Counted from the stretch's first letter, positions 33,077-42,854 are shown. The stretch is 64,000 nucleotides of DNA from an uncultured Bacteroidia bacterium (GCA_943787465.1 CALSMN010000001.1:62001-126000); one strand, 5' to 3'. Notes: generated by a model from the sequence alone, not told the origin. Numbers and translations: made by a program.

Positions 33077-35546
33077 ATTTTACGCCAAAGGGTCGAGCGT
33101 TGGAATGATTTTCATCGATGTATGTTATTCGGTGAATAAAGTCAATTCGTATAAACCTAAAAATATTTTCTATACCATAACCAACCTCTACATAAGGCTT
33201 ATTACCCTCAAAAAAACGAGGTACGGTGTAGTTTTCTTGATTAAGTGGCATTAATAATTTATTCGCATCAGACATTGTTCCTAAAACACCTTTGGTATTT
33301 ATGAAGCTACGCCATTTGAGTTTTTTTGCCAACGGTATTCTATTCATTATCAACCCATTAAATTGATGCTCGTAATCAAATGATAGGTATTGATCAGCTG
33401 CAAATTCAAAAAAGTCCATAAGGTTATATGCCTGCCGATTACTAAAGAAAGACGGATTGCCTTGCATAATAAACAGTGAGGGGTAAGGTGCTTCGCCAAA
33501 TGTTCGATAGGCTTTTATGGTATATTCAAAGGTTCCCCAATTCCCAAAACTATTGAATTGCCATAATTCAAAACCAATCTTATCAAATTTGAAATCACCT
33601 CCTAGAACGTTATCAAAACTGTGAGTATAATCAATAGTCAGCACAGGCGCTTTTAAATTACCCATACTGTATCGGTTAGTTCTTCGATATACAAATTGTT
33701 CTTTATTTGACAGACGACCTTTCAGTCGGATAGATGTGATATCAAAGTTTGATTTAATGGATGAGCGATCATCTGGCGACGAATAAAAACCAAAATTAAA
33801 GTCCCCTATTTCTTCAAATGCAAAAGACTTATGCCTGACATCAAAGTATTGGGTATACCCCTTCATTAGTTCTTTTTCTAGCCACAGGCTTTTTGTTAAA
33901 CTTCGATTTATTTGGTTTGTGCCAAATAATGCAAATGCATCGTATAAGGCAGAGGTGTTGTTTTCCTCATCGGTTAAACCAATTAACTCAACATCATTTT
34001 TAATAAAAGCACCAACTTTACTCCATTTTTTTCTATCAATAACATATTCACCAAACGCTCCATATTTGAATTTTTCATCTTTAAAACCATAAGCGCCATA
34101 TGCTTTAAGTTGTAAATTTTTATGAAACTTGGGAGACGTCCTGAACCCAACACGGGTTCGGACACCCTCTAATGCATTGTATCCTAGCAAATAATACCAC
34201 GGACCTAAATCTATTTTTTCTGCAGGTATATGACCCTCTACAGCCATTTCCACAATATCAATATAAGATTTAATTAGTGGTTGGTTTTTTAATGAGTCAA
34301 CCATGGTGTATATCCTTTTATCATCATCAGATATTCGCTCGTGGCGTGCGGTATCCCAGTAATTTTCTACACGATTAAATGAACTATCAATTACGGTAAT
34401 TTTATCTTCATAAAAAGGGAGTTCGTTCACTTTATTTATGACAATATTTTTAGCAGAGTTGTAGTATAAACCAATCATTCCCAGAGTATTGCTGGTTAAC
34501 TCAGCAATATCTATTAATACGCGAGTTTTTTTAGGCAACCAATATTGGGGCTCAACTTCTTCAAATTCTTGTTGAATTTTTAATTTTTCTATAAAGTTAA
34601 TGTTTGCCTTGCTCGTTATTTCTAAACTTAATTGTTTTATGGCATACGATTTTGCTTCTATCCATAGCGTTCCTGAAAAAACCAAATCATTTATATTTTT
34701 AGGGTCTACCCGGATTTGATAACAAGATTTACCGTCAACGACAACACTATCTTTTAAGGTAAAAAAATAGTAGGCGTTAGCAGTTGAACTTAGTGGCGAT
34801 ATAAAATCTTTGTCCAGGATATATAAATTGTTTTCATAGAAATTATATTGTTGAAATGTAGATCCCAATATTTGTGAGATATAACTCTCCTCACCAACGC
34901 CCACACCAAGTATTTTTGTAGCCTTAATGACCTCTTTCGTTCTTCTTGGAAATTTTCTAAAATAATAATCACTTAATGTTTCAGACACAAAAACAGGTAA
35001 GACCTTTTGGGCACTACTATCACTGAAACTTGCTATAGTATCAAAAAGAGGTTCCATAGCTGAAAATATTTTTCTTTTTTTAAATTTATTGGAAACATTG
35101 TCTACAGCAAGTTGGACTTTGCTGTATGATTCATATTGATAAAATTCGATTTTTTCAGGATTATACTCTTTTTTTCTTTTTTGAGCTCTTTTCATAATTA
35201 CTGAGGCTGGGTTAATACTGCCAGGCCTAACAATAAACTCTTGTAAGGAACTTGCTTCTTCTAAAAGGCTAAAATTTATTTCTTGTTTTTGTTGATACGC
35301 GACTTTTTTTTGAACAGGAGAATACCCCAAGAAAGTGGCGATAATTGAGTCTACTTTTTCATCCGTTTTGATCGTGTAGAAACCATCAAAGTCTGTAATA
35401 GCACCAACTTTAATTCCAATTCCTCTTACAGCAACATATGGAAGTGGTTCACCAGTAGTAGCATCCGTAACTTTTCCGGTAATTACAGTTTGAGCTTTTA
35501 AAGTAAACCCCCAAAGCAGAATAAATATAAAATTTAAACTTTTCAC
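33054..35546 (-). CDS. DUF5686 outer membrane protein with carboxypeptidase-like regulatory domain
   Basis: An 830-residue exported protein. The GTG start is followed by a signal peptide (LNFIFILLWGFTLKAQ). Residues about 20-95 form the carboxypeptidase-regulatory-like (CarbopepD_reg_2) domain (ITGKVTDATTGEPLPYVAV). The rest matches DUF5686, a predicted TonB-receptor-like or OmpA-like beta-barrel with a terminal aromatic (FNAVIRF). No SusD partner is adjacent. The function is unknown. Confidence 0.85.
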   Translation of the reverse strand: MKSLNFIFILLWGFTLKAQTVITGKVTDATTGEPLPYVAVRGIGIKVGAITDFDGFYTIKTDEKVDSIIATFLGYSPVQKKVAYQQKQEINFSLLEEASSLQEFIVRPGSINPASVIMKRAQKRKKEYNPEKIEFYQYESYSKVQLAVDNVSNKFKKRKIFSAMEPLFDTIASFSDSSAQKVLPVFVSETLSDYYFRKFPRRTKEVIKATKILGVGVGEESYISQILGSTFQQYNFYENNLYILDKDFISPLSSTANAYYFFTLKDSVVVDGKSCYQIRVDPKNINDLVFSGTLWIEAKSYAIKQLSLEITSKANINFIEKLKIQQEFEEVEPQYWLPKKTRVLIDIAELTSNTLGMIGLYYNSAKNIVINKVNELPFYEDKITVIDSSFNRVENYWDTARHERISDDDKRIYTMVDSLKNQPLIKSYIDIVEMAVEGHIPAEKIDLGPWYYLLGYNALEGVRTRVGFRTSPKFHKNLQLKAYGAYGFKDEKFKYGAFGEYVIDRKKWSKVGAFIKNDVELIGLTDEENNTSALYDAFALFGTNQINRSLTKSLWLEKELMKGYTQYFDVRHKSFAFEEIGDFNFGFYSSPDDRSSIKSNFDITSIRLKGRLSNKEQFVYRRTNRYSMGNLKAPVLTIDYTHSFDNVLGGDFKFDKIGFELWQFNSFGNWGTFEYTIKAYRTFGEAPYPSLFIMQGNPSFFSNRQAYNLMDFFEFAADQYLSFDYEHQFNGLIMNRIPLAKKLKWRSFINTKGVLGTMSDANKLLMPLNQENYTVPRFFEGNKPYVEVGYGIENIFRFIRIDFIHRITYIDENHSNARPFGVKFNAVIRF

Positions 35547-35557
35547 TTATATCATAG

Positions 35558-35565
35558 CAAAATTA
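35558..35565 (-). promoter_or_regulatory. -7 promoter box (TAATTTTG) of the DUF5686 gene
   Basis: Minus-strand TAATTTTG fits TAnnTTTG, 11 bases before the GTG at 35546. A second match, TAGATTTG, lies just upstream at 35570-35577, so the exact start is ambiguous. Confidence 0.45.
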
Positions 35566-35583
35566 CACCAAATCTATAGCTCA

Positions 35584-36360
35584 TCAATCAAGAAAACGGA
35601 TAATTGATTCAAGCGTTTCATTTGGCTTCTCTGCATGAATCCAATGGCCAGCGTTTTCTATTTCATGGAACAAAACGGTTTTAAATTGCGCTTTTATGGT
35701 TTCAATGTCTAAAGCATTTATGTAATTGGATTGGCCACCAAACAAAAACATTGTAGGCGTGATTATAGTGTTTTTAAAACGAATTGCATCAATCATTTTT
35801 GGATAAAAATCTTCAATAGCCGATAGGTTTATTTTCAATGAATACCCAGAATGAGACTTAGTAATATTTTTTAATAAAAATTGGCGAACACCTATGTTTT
35901 TTTCGACTAGACCTAATGCATCATCTGCTTCTTTTCGAGAATTAAATTTTGAAAAATCAAGGTTCTTAAGGGCATTAAAATAAGGTGTATGAACCGGTGT
36001 ATAAGCTCTAGGTGCAATGTCAACAACGATAAGTTTAGAAACCTTTTCAGGGAATAGGTCTACGAGTTTCATGACCATTTTCCCCCCCATGGAGTGACCT
36101 AGATGGTGTGCCTTTTCAATACCTAAACTATCCATTAACGCAATAACATTTTCTGTCATTGACTCATAGGTCATTTTGGTGTAATGAGGACTTTGACCAT
36201 GGTTTGGAAGATCTACTGTGACAACATTGTAATAAACCGAAAGCTTATTTGCTATTTGATGCCAATTATCAAGCATGCCAAATAAACCATGATAAATTAA
36301 TAAATATGTTTGAGTATGGTTGTTTGGATATAATTTATAATTAAGCAAATTGGCCATCAA
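35584..36360 (-). CDS. Alpha/beta hydrolase (YbfF-like)
   Basis: A 258-residue serine hydrolase fold. The oxyanion region LLIYHGLFGMLDNW, the nucleophile elbow GHSMGG (Ser near 94) and the C-terminal His in IENAGHWIHAEKP are visible. It resembles YbfF-type esterases. The substrate is unknown. Its start overlaps the ald stop by 4 bp. The second codon is also ATG and may be the real start. Confidence 0.85.
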   Translation of the reverse strand: MMANLLNYKLYPNNHTQTYLLIYHGLFGMLDNWHQIANKLSVYYNVVTVDLPNHGQSPHYTKMTYESMTENVIALMDSLGIEKAHHLGHSMGGKMVMKLVDLFPEKVSKLIVVDIAPRAYTPVHTPYFNALKNLDFSKFNSRKEADDALGLVEKNIGVRQFLLKNITKSHSGYSLKINLSAIEDFYPKMIDAIRFKNTIITPTMFLFGGQSNYINALDIETIKAQFKTVLFHEIENAGHWIHAEKPNETLESIIRFLD

Positions 36361-37472
36361 CCCAAAAAGTCTTCAACAGGCGTGTATTCGAGGTCAAAGG
36401 CTTCAGATACAGCCTTATAACAAACACTTCCATTGATAACATTTAGTCCTAATTTCAGTTCATGATTTTCATTGCAAGCTTGTTTCCAGCCTTTGTTGGC
36501 CAACTGAATTGCATATGGCAAGGTCGCATTAGTGAGCGCTACAGTAGACGTATATGGCACCGCTCCTGGCATATTTGCAACACAATAATGTACAATATCG
36601 TCAATGATGAATATAGGATCTTCATGAGTTGTAGGCTTACATGTTTCTATACAACCACCCTGATCTACAGCAACATCTACCAAGACGGTACCAGGGTGCA
36701 TCATTTTAAGCATATCTTTGGTAATTAGGTTTGGTGCCTTTGCACCTGGAATAAGAACAGCACCTACAATTAGATCCATTTGTGGTATAAGATCTCTAAT
36801 ATTCATTTCGTTTGAAAAACGAGTCACAACATTGGCAGGCATTACATCATTTAAATACCGAAGTCTAGCCAAACTAACATCTAATATGGTAACTTGTGCT
36901 CCCAGACCTGCAGCCATTTTAGCAGCTTGTGTCCCAACAACACCTCCACCAATAATCAGAACTTTTCCAGGAGATACACCAGGAACACCACCTAATAAGA
37001 CTCCTTTACCTTTTACGGGTTTTTCTAAATATTTCGCTCCTTCTTGTATAGCCATTCTACCGGCCACTTCACTCATAGGAACAAGCAATGGTAAACTTCT
37101 ATCCGATGCTTCTACTGTTTCGTATGCTAAACAAATAGCCTCACTATTAATCATAGCGTGAGTTAGAGGTTCATAACTTGCAAAATGGAAGTAAGTGAAT
37201 ACAAGCTGATCTTTTTTTATAAGCGAATATTCTTTTTCTATAGGTTCTTTAACTTTCATAATCATTTCGGCAATAGCATATACTTCCTCAATGGTGTCTA
37301 AAATGCTGGCCCCACAGTCTGTGTACATAGTGTCGCTAAACCCACTACCTAAACCCCCTCCTTTTTGAATATAAACAGTATGCCCACGTTTAGTCAGTTC
37401 TAATGCACCTCCAGGTGTTAATGCGATACGGTTTTCATTATTTTTTATTTCTTTTGGTACGCCAATTATCAT
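36357..37472 (-). CDS. ald: Alanine dehydrogenase
   Basis: A 371-residue NAD-dependent enzyme interconverting L-alanine and pyruvate with ammonia. The family N-terminus MIIGVPKEIKNNENRIALTP fixes the ATG at 37472; an upstream TTG is rejected. The nucleotide-binding motif VLIIGGGVVGTQAAKMA and the KVKEP segment are conserved. It is 80 bp downstream of meaB and near murF-alr, giving a small alanine-centred cluster. Confidence 0.95.
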   Translation of the reverse strand: MIIGVPKEIKNNENRIALTPGGALELTKRGHTVYIQKGGGLGSGFSDTMYTDCGASILDTIEEVYAIAEMIMKVKEPIEKEYSLIKKDQLVFTYFHFASYEPLTHAMINSEAICLAYETVEASDRSLPLLVPMSEVAGRMAIQEGAKYLEKPVKGKGVLLGGVPGVSPGKVLIIGGGVVGTQAAKMAAGLGAQVTILDVSLARLRYLNDVMPANVVTRFSNEMNIRDLIPQMDLIVGAVLIPGAKAPNLITKDMLKMMHPGTVLVDVAVDQGGCIETCKPTTHEDPIFIIDDIVHYCVANMPGAVPYTSTVALTNATLPYAIQLANKGWKQACNENHELKLGLNVINGSVCYKAVSEAFDLEYTPVEDFLG

Positions 37473-37493
37473 TACGTTAAATTTTTTGTAGAG

Positions 37494-37501
37494 CAAATGT
37501 A
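37494..37501 (-). promoter_or_regulatory. -7 promoter box (TACATTTG) of ald
   Basis: Minus-strand TACATTTG fits TAnnTTTG, 21 bases before the ATG at 37472 and downstream of the meaB stop, so ald and the hydrolase can be transcribed separately from murF-alr and meaB. Confidence 0.5.
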
Positions 37502-37552
37502 GGTTTTGAATTTTAAAAAAATGCGAATATTCTTCTTCCCTGTTATTGGGAA

Positions 37553-38488
37553 TTATTCTAAAATATTTCTTGCAGATCTCTCGGGCAATATACCGGAGTC
37601 TATATCTTGGTTAATTTGCTCCTCATACCCGTCTATTTTAGACATTAATAGATACTCAATATTTTTTTTAGTCCAATATTTCATCTGCTCTTTTCTGACT
37701 ACTTTTTTCCATTGATCATGAATGTGATTATTAAAATCAGAGCATTTTTCCAAAAATGAATCAATTCCGGTCAAGTATAGACTTGATGAAACTAACACTT
37801 TAGGTGTCCATGAATTTTTATTTTTTAATTTTAGATGAAGCGCCAAACTATACTCTTTAGCTGTAATTTCGGCTAGTCGTTTCTGATCACCGTCATGCTT
37901 ATTGACTACAACAATGTCAGCCATTTCCATAATACCTCGTTTTATTCCTTGTAATTCATCCCCCCCTCCAGGGTTAAGCAAGAGCACAAATAAATCGGTA
38001 AGTTTTGATATTTCCGTCTCACTTTGTCCAACACCTACACTTTCTATGATAATAGTAGTATACCCAGCAGCCTCACAAAGCAACATGGCCATACGTGTAT
38101 TTTTAGCAATACCTCCCAACTGATTACCGGATGCACTCGGGCGTATATACACATTTTCTAATGAGCTTAACTGGTTCATTCTCGTTTTATCACCTAGAAT
38201 ACTTCCTTGAGAAATGGCACTACTTGGATCGATACTAAGCACGGCTATTTTTTCTTTTTTATTTCCTGCCATTCGACTTCCAACAGCTTCAATAAAAGTA
38301 CTTTTACCAACCCCTGGACTGCCTGTAATTCCTATTCTAAATGTATTTTTTTGTGGACCAAAATGCTCAATAATTTGAAGGGCCAATTCTTGTTTCGACG
38401 CAATGGAACTTTCAGCTAAAGTTATAGCCTTACTTAAAGTTTTAATATCTCCATTTGATATCCCCTGTATGAATTGTTCTTTGGTCAT
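37553..38488 (-). CDS. meaB: Methylmalonyl-CoA mutase-associated GTPase MeaB
   Basis: A 311-residue G3E-family GTPase that loads and protects the adenosylcobalamin of methylmalonyl-CoA mutase. The P-loop GITGSPGVGKST, the switch region VLSIDPSSAISQGSILGDKTRM and the NKHD motif are present. Its client enzyme is probably the fused mutase at 43702, 5 kb away. It overlaps murF-alr by 4 bp. Confidence 0.94.
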   Translation of the reverse strand: MTKEQFIQGISNGDIKTLSKAITLAESSIASKQELALQIIEHFGPQKNTFRIGITGSPGVGKSTFIEAVGSRMAGNKKEKIAVLSIDPSSAISQGSILGDKTRMNQLSSLENVYIRPSASGNQLGGIAKNTRMAMLLCEAAGYTTIIIESVGVGQSETEISKLTDLFVLLLNPGGGDELQGIKRGIMEMADIVVVNKHDGDQKRLAEITAKEYSLALHLKLKNKNSWTPKVLVSSSLYLTGIDSFLEKCSDFNNHIHDQWKKVVRKEQMKYWTKKNIEYLLMSKIDGYEEQINQDIDSGILPERSARNILE

Positions 38489-40890
38489 TCTTGAAAAAAA
38501 ACACGATTTACTCTTTGACTAATATTGGTTAGAATTTCATACGGAATGGTGCCAATTTTTTTTGAAAGACTTTCTACTGTAGGTGAGTCTCCAAACAATA
38601 CTACAGTGTCTCCTTCTAGACATTCAACACCTGTCACATCACAAAAAGCCATATCCATACACACATTTCCAACAACTTTTACTTCTTTTTCTCGAATAAG
38701 CACAGAACCCACCCCGTTTCCAAAGAATCGTGAAAAGCCATCGGCATATCCAACAGCAATCACAGCAATTTTTCTAGGATAATTAACCTTATCAATTTGT
38801 CCATATCCAATTCCTTCTCCAGCAGGTATGCTGTGAATTTGAGATATATAAGTAACAAAACTACTGACCGGAAGCAGTTTAGATTTTCTTTCAATTGGGG
38901 ATATGCCATATAGACCAATTCCTAGTCGAACCATATCGAATGATGCTTCAGAAAAACGTTCAATCCCAGCTGTATTCAAAATATGTTTTATTAGTTTTAA
39001 TTGTAGTTGATTCTCCAATTTTTGAGCTATTTCACGAAATAGCTTAATCTGTTGTTCTGTAAATGTATCCTGAGTAGAATCATCTGCCGATGATAAATGA
39101 CTAAAAACTGAAACTACACTAATATTAGGTTGGTTTTTAAGGAAATCAACAATTTTTGGGATGTCTTCTTTTTGAAAACCTAGTCGATGCATTCCAGTAT
39201 CAAATTCAATATGAACACTAATGGATTGATTTTTAATTTTTAGCAGACTAGAATAATTGTAAATAACAGGCTGAATAGTATGATTAGTGTATGGAGAAAC
39301 ATCAGTTAAATCAGGATTTAATACCATGATGGGGGTATTTATGCCCGATTCTTTTAGCTGTGTAGCTTCATCGGTGTAGGCAACACCTAAAAAATCAATC
39401 GCATTAAATTCCAAAAGCTTTGCTATTTGATACCCTCCAGATCCATAGGCGAGTGCTTTTACCATAGCCATTATCTTGGTAGGTGGCTTTATGGAGCTTT
39501 TTATGATATTAATGTTATGTTGCAATCGTGTTAGATTCACATATAATGCCGTTTGATGAGTTTTTAATTTTAGTTTTTCTGCAATGCGTTCAAACCTATA
39601 TTTACGAGCACCTTTTAGTAGTATCATTTGATTTTTGAAAGTATGCATCTGATATTTAGTCAAAAAAAGTTCAGTAGTCAAATAAAAGTGAGACGGTAAT
39701 GAAAAACTGTTTTCATGTAAAGTAATATGTTCACCAATACCAATAACCTCATCAATATTATTGCCGACGAGTAGTGAATTTATTTTTTTGTAAAGTGATT
39801 TTCCTTTGTATTGACTTTCTATTATATCAGACAGAATGATTGTACACTTTTGATCTTCTATTCGCTGTTGATTTAAAAAGTCAATAGCCATAACAAGAGA
39901 CTGATAATCGGCATTGTAGTAATCCAAAATAAGCTGATTATTATATATTCCATCAGTCTGTTGCAATCGCATATCAATGGTAGGAAGTACTATTATTTTT
40001 CGAATAATCTCTTCTAAATCAACTCCCAGATATAGGGCTATTGACAACGTGGTAAAAGCATTATGAACGGATGATTTGTCTGAGAATGGGAGTTTAAGTA
40101 TACAATCTTTTTTTTGGTATTTTACCGAAAAATGATTATTAGCAATTTTGGTAATAGAAACATCAGATGCGGAATCATACCCCCATACAAACGAGGAAAT
40201 ATTTGAACCCCTAATTGCGCTTACAACTTCGGGTTGTGTGTTAGAACAAATAACAACTTCACATTTTTCAAAAAGCTTTATTTTTTCGTTTAACTTATCT
40301 TTTTGGGTATTAAAATTAACGCCATGAGCATCACCTAGATAGGTAAATACCCCAATGTTTGGTTGAATAATACGAGCCAACTGATCCATTTCTGAGTAGG
40401 CGGAGATGCCTGCCTCAAAAACACCTAACGTATGAGATGAGTTTAGTTGCCAAATAGATAACGGAACACCAATCTGAGAATTATAGCTCTTGGGATTTTT
40501 ACAAATATTAAATGAGCTTGAAAGTACATGGCTGATCCATTCTTTTACAATAGTTTTCCCGTTACTTCCTGTTATTCCAATTACTGGTTTATTAAAACTT
40601 TTTCTATGTGCAATGGCCAAATCCTGTAATGCTTTTATGCTATTTTTAACTAAAATATAAGCACAATCAACGTTGGGTTTCTCAGTTACTATAACGGCAG
40701 AAATGCCAAGATTAATCGCTTGCTTTACAAATCGATGTCCATTAGTTTTTGTAGTATTAATCGCAATAAAAATAGAATGATCTCTTTCGTGAATTTTTCG
40801 TGTGTCGGTGTACAAATGATTTATTATAATTGAATCATTTCCAAAGGTTTTTCCTTGAACGATGTGCGCTATTTCTTTTAAAGAATACAA
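38485..40890 (-). CDS. murF-alr: Bifunctional MurF / alanine racemase
   Basis: An 801-residue fusion known from Bacteroidota. Residues 1 to about 435 are MurF, which adds D-Ala-D-Ala to UDP-MurNAc-tripeptide (ATP-binding GITGSNGKT at 105-113, EAGISAYSEMDQL). Residues about 445-801 are alanine racemase, with PLP lysine K478 in MVKALAYG and catalytic Tyr in GIGYGQIDKV. The start is a TTG at 40890, seven bases after a TACTTTTG promoter box. The enzyme makes and uses D-alanine for peptidoglycan. Confidence 0.95.
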   Translation of the reverse strand: MYSLKEIAHIVQGKTFGNDSIIINHLYTDTRKIHERDHSIFIAINTTKTNGHRFVKQAINLGISAVIVTEKPNVDCAYILVKNSIKALQDLAIAHRKSFNKPVIGITGSNGKTIVKEWISHVLSSSFNICKNPKSYNSQIGVPLSIWQLNSSHTLGVFEAGISAYSEMDQLARIIQPNIGVFTYLGDAHGVNFNTQKDKLNEKIKLFEKCEVVICSNTQPEVVSAIRGSNISSFVWGYDSASDVSITKIANNHFSVKYQKKDCILKLPFSDKSSVHNAFTTLSIALYLGVDLEEIIRKIIVLPTIDMRLQQTDGIYNNQLILDYYNADYQSLVMAIDFLNQQRIEDQKCTIILSDIIESQYKGKSLYKKINSLLVGNNIDEVIGIGEHITLHENSFSLPSHFYLTTELFLTKYQMHTFKNQMILLKGARKYRFERIAEKLKLKTHQTALYVNLTRLQHNINIIKSSIKPPTKIMAMVKALAYGSGGYQIAKLLEFNAIDFLGVAYTDEATQLKESGINTPIMVLNPDLTDVSPYTNHTIQPVIYNYSSLLKIKNQSISVHIEFDTGMHRLGFQKEDIPKIVDFLKNQPNISVVSVFSHLSSADDSTQDTFTEQQIKLFREIAQKLENQLQLKLIKHILNTAGIERFSEASFDMVRLGIGLYGISPIERKSKLLPVSSFVTYISQIHSIPAGEGIGYGQIDKVNYPRKIAVIAVGYADGFSRFFGNGVGSVLIREKEVKVVGNVCMDMAFCDVTGVECLEGDTVVLFGDSPTVESLSKKIGTIPYEILTNISQRVNRVFFQE

Positions 40891-40897
40891 CTCTATG

Positions 40898-40905
40898 CAA
40901 AAGTA
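40898..40905 (-). promoter_or_regulatory. -7 promoter box (TACTTTTG) of murF-alr
   Basis: Minus-strand TACTTTTG fits TAnnTTTG and ends seven bases before the TTG start at 40890, implying a very short or absent leader. Confidence 0.45.
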
Positions 40906-40937
40906 AGTTTTATTGTTACTAATTTAGCTGCCGCAAG

Positions 40938-41417
40938 ATGCAATCACCAAGAAACAAATCCTATACCCCACGAGAAGCTAGAGTGAAGATTGCTAAATAT
41001 TGTGTATACCAAGAGCGATGTCATCAAGAGGTTCGAGACAAACTGTATAGTTTTGGTTTAATATCGGAGGATGTTGAAGAAATCATTTTTGACCTTATTC
41101 AACAGGACTTCATCAATGAGGAGCGATTCACCATAGCATTTGTAAGAGGGAAGTTCAATTACAAAAAGTGGGGTAGGAACAAAATAACTCAAGAATTAAA
41201 GCAAAGAAAAATATCAGAATATTGCATCAAAAAAGGGTTAGCAGAAATCAATGAAAACACATATGTAGATACTCTAGAAAATTTGCTTCATAAAAAACTA
41301 AAGTCTCTTTCGGGAATAAAGTCGTATCAAAAAAATTACAAGGCTGTCCAGTTTGTCATAGCAAAAGGGTTTGAGTCTGAGATTGCTTGGAGTGTCATAA
41401 AAAATAAATGGAGCTGA
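40938..41417 (+). CDS. recX: Regulatory protein RecX
   Basis: A 159-residue helical protein of the RecX family, which modulates RecA filaments. It shows the repeated three-helix pattern with CHQEVRDKLYSFG, IQQDFINEERFTIAFVRGKF and KWGRNKITQELKQRKIS. recA is not in the window. It is divergent from murF-alr and overlaps the next gene by 10 bp. Confidence 0.88.
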   Translation: MQSPRNKSYTPREARVKIAKYCVYQERCHQEVRDKLYSFGLISEDVEEIIFDLIQQDFINEERFTIAFVRGKFNYKKWGRNKITQELKQRKISEYCIKKGLAEINENTYVDTLENLLHKKLKSLSGIKSYQKNYKAVQFVIAKGFESEIAWSVIKNKWS

Positions 41418-42334
41418 AAAATCACTTACATATACCTAGTCCCGTTTCTGAGATAAATACTTCTTGGAGCAAAGACCACAATGTAAGAATACAATTAAAG
41501 AGAGACGATTTAATTCATCCGTTGATATCGGGTAATAAATGGAGAAAGTTATCAGGAATTTTTTCAAAATTCAATGCTGAACATTTTGATAAAATAGTCA
41601 CATACGGTGGGGCATATTCAAATCATTTAGTTGCTACAGCGGTTGTGTGTGCTATTCAAAAAATACCATGTAAAGGAATTGTTCGCGGAGAAGAACCCAA
41701 AGAGAGAAATGCTTTGTTGCAATTATGCCGTTTGTATGGAATGCAAATCGAATTTATTTCTCGAGCAAAGTATATGAAAACTAATAGATTGTATGGTGTT
41801 TTTGATAGAGAACTTTTTATTCCAGAGGGTGGGGCTTGCCATGAGGGAACACTTGGATGTACACATATTTTATCAGAAACAAATCTTTCTAACGTGGATC
41901 AAATTTATGTATCATGTGGAACAGGTACAACTATAGCGGGAATGCATAGTTATCTTCAAGCTCAGAATCTTAAAATCCCCTTAATTGGCATACAAGTGTT
42001 GAAGGGTAGTAAATATATTGAGGCAGAACTTCTTCACCGTTTTAATATTGGGAATTGTATAATATATGACCAGTTTCATGAAGGAGGTTATGCTAAAACA
42101 AATGCCCAACTGATTGATTTTATTCACGATTTCACGGTAGAAACGGGAATACTGCTAGATCCCATATATACGGGTAAAATGATGTTTGCAATAAAGCAGC
42201 TTATTGAACAAAACGCAATAGAATCTGGAAAAAAAATTCTAGCCATTCATACAGGAGGAATGACAGGTTGGTTGGGTAAAGGAGAGGAGTTAAATTATCT
42301 CAAAAAAACCCCTCATAACATAAAAGATGTATGA
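41408..42334 (+). CDS. PLP-dependent ACC deaminase / D-cysteine desulfhydrase-like protein
   Basis: A 308-residue fold-type II PLP enzyme. The PLP-binding Lys lies in LISGNKWRKL, with the preceding RDDLIHP. The glycine-rich phosphate loop is in YVSCGTGTTIAG. The family includes 1-aminocyclopropane-1-carboxylate deaminase and D-cysteine desulfhydrase; in Bacteroidota the second is more likely. Its last codons form one arm of a terminator hairpin. Confidence 0.82.
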   Translation: MELKNHLHIPSPVSEINTSWSKDHNVRIQLKRDDLIHPLISGNKWRKLSGIFSKFNAEHFDKIVTYGGAYSNHLVATAVVCAIQKIPCKGIVRGEEPKERNALLQLCRLYGMQIEFISRAKYMKTNRLYGVFDRELFIPEGGACHEGTLGCTHILSETNLSNVDQIYVSCGTGTTIAGMHSYLQAQNLKIPLIGIQVLKGSKYIEAELLHRFNIGNCIIYDQFHEGGYAKTNAQLIDFIHDFTVETGILLDPIYTGKMMFAIKQLIEQNAIESGKKILAIHTGGMTGWLGKGEELNYLKKTPHNIKDV

Positions 42335-42340
42335 GGGGTT
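42302..42340 (-). terminator. Intrinsic terminator of the DUF1573 gene, inside the end of the convergent gene
   Basis: An 11-bp perfect stem (42307-42317 AACCCCTCATA with 42330-42340 TATGAGGGGTT) encloses a 12-base loop. On the minus strand it is followed by a T run (complement of the seven A at 42302-42308), so it terminates the DUF1573 transcript. One arm and the loop are codons of the plus-strand gene, whose stop is at 42332-42334. Confidence 0.75.
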
Positions 42341-42361
42341 AGATATTTTATAAAAAAGTAA

Positions 42362-42802
42362 TTAAGGGGCGACAACCGTTGGTGTTACTTCTGTTGCTGC
42401 TTTATTGACTATACCACGAATAGTTAAAAATTCGGTACCACCCTCACCATTGTGCTTGATAGTGATAGTCTTAGTAAAATTTCCTGGACGTCCTTTTGAG
42501 TTATAAATTGCAGTAACAACACCCTCAGCTCCTGGGGCTACAGGTTCTTTGGTCCATTTGGGTGTTGTGCAACCACATGAAGCTTTAACACTGTTCAATA
42601 CAAGAGGTGCATTACCCGTATTTTTAAATGTAAATGTAACAGTCGCTTGAACGCCCTCTTCAATTGTTCCAAAATCGTGTGATTTCTTTTCGATACTCAT
42701 TTTAGCTTGAGCTTCACTAGATAGGGTTACGGTTTCTGTTTGGGCAAAACTAGTTGATGTTAATCCCCAAAGGACAGCAGTAAGTATAATTAAATTTTTC
42801 AT
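42362..42802 (-). CDS. DUF1573 domain exported protein
   Basis: A 146-residue protein with a cleavable signal peptide (LIILTAVLWGLTSTSFAQ) and a single DUF1573 domain, an ASPM-SPD2-Hydin-like beta sandwich with the hallmark SHDFGTIEEG, FTFKNTGNAPLVL and SCGCTTP. These small periplasmic proteins are abundant in Bacteroidota; the function is unknown. It has one of the best promoters in the window. Confidence 0.88.
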   Translation of the reverse strand: MKNLIILTAVLWGLTSTSFAQTETVTLSSEAQAKMSIEKKSHDFGTIEEGVQATVTFTFKNTGNAPLVLNSVKASCGCTTPKWTKEPVAPGAEGVVTAIYNSKGRPGNFTKTITIKHNGEGGTEFLTIRGIVNKAATEVTPTVVAP

Positions 42803-42823
42803 GTTTATTAATTTTTAATATTT

Positions 42824-42854
42824 CAAATGTAATGTTCCGTGTGCAAAGTACAAA
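42824..42854 (-). promoter_or_regulatory. Promoter of the DUF1573 gene
   Basis: Minus strand: TTTG (42854-42851), 19 bp, TACATTTG (42831-42824), a full match to the Bacteroidota TTTG-N19-TAnnTTTG pattern. The predicted leader is about 15-20 bases. Confidence 0.78.
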
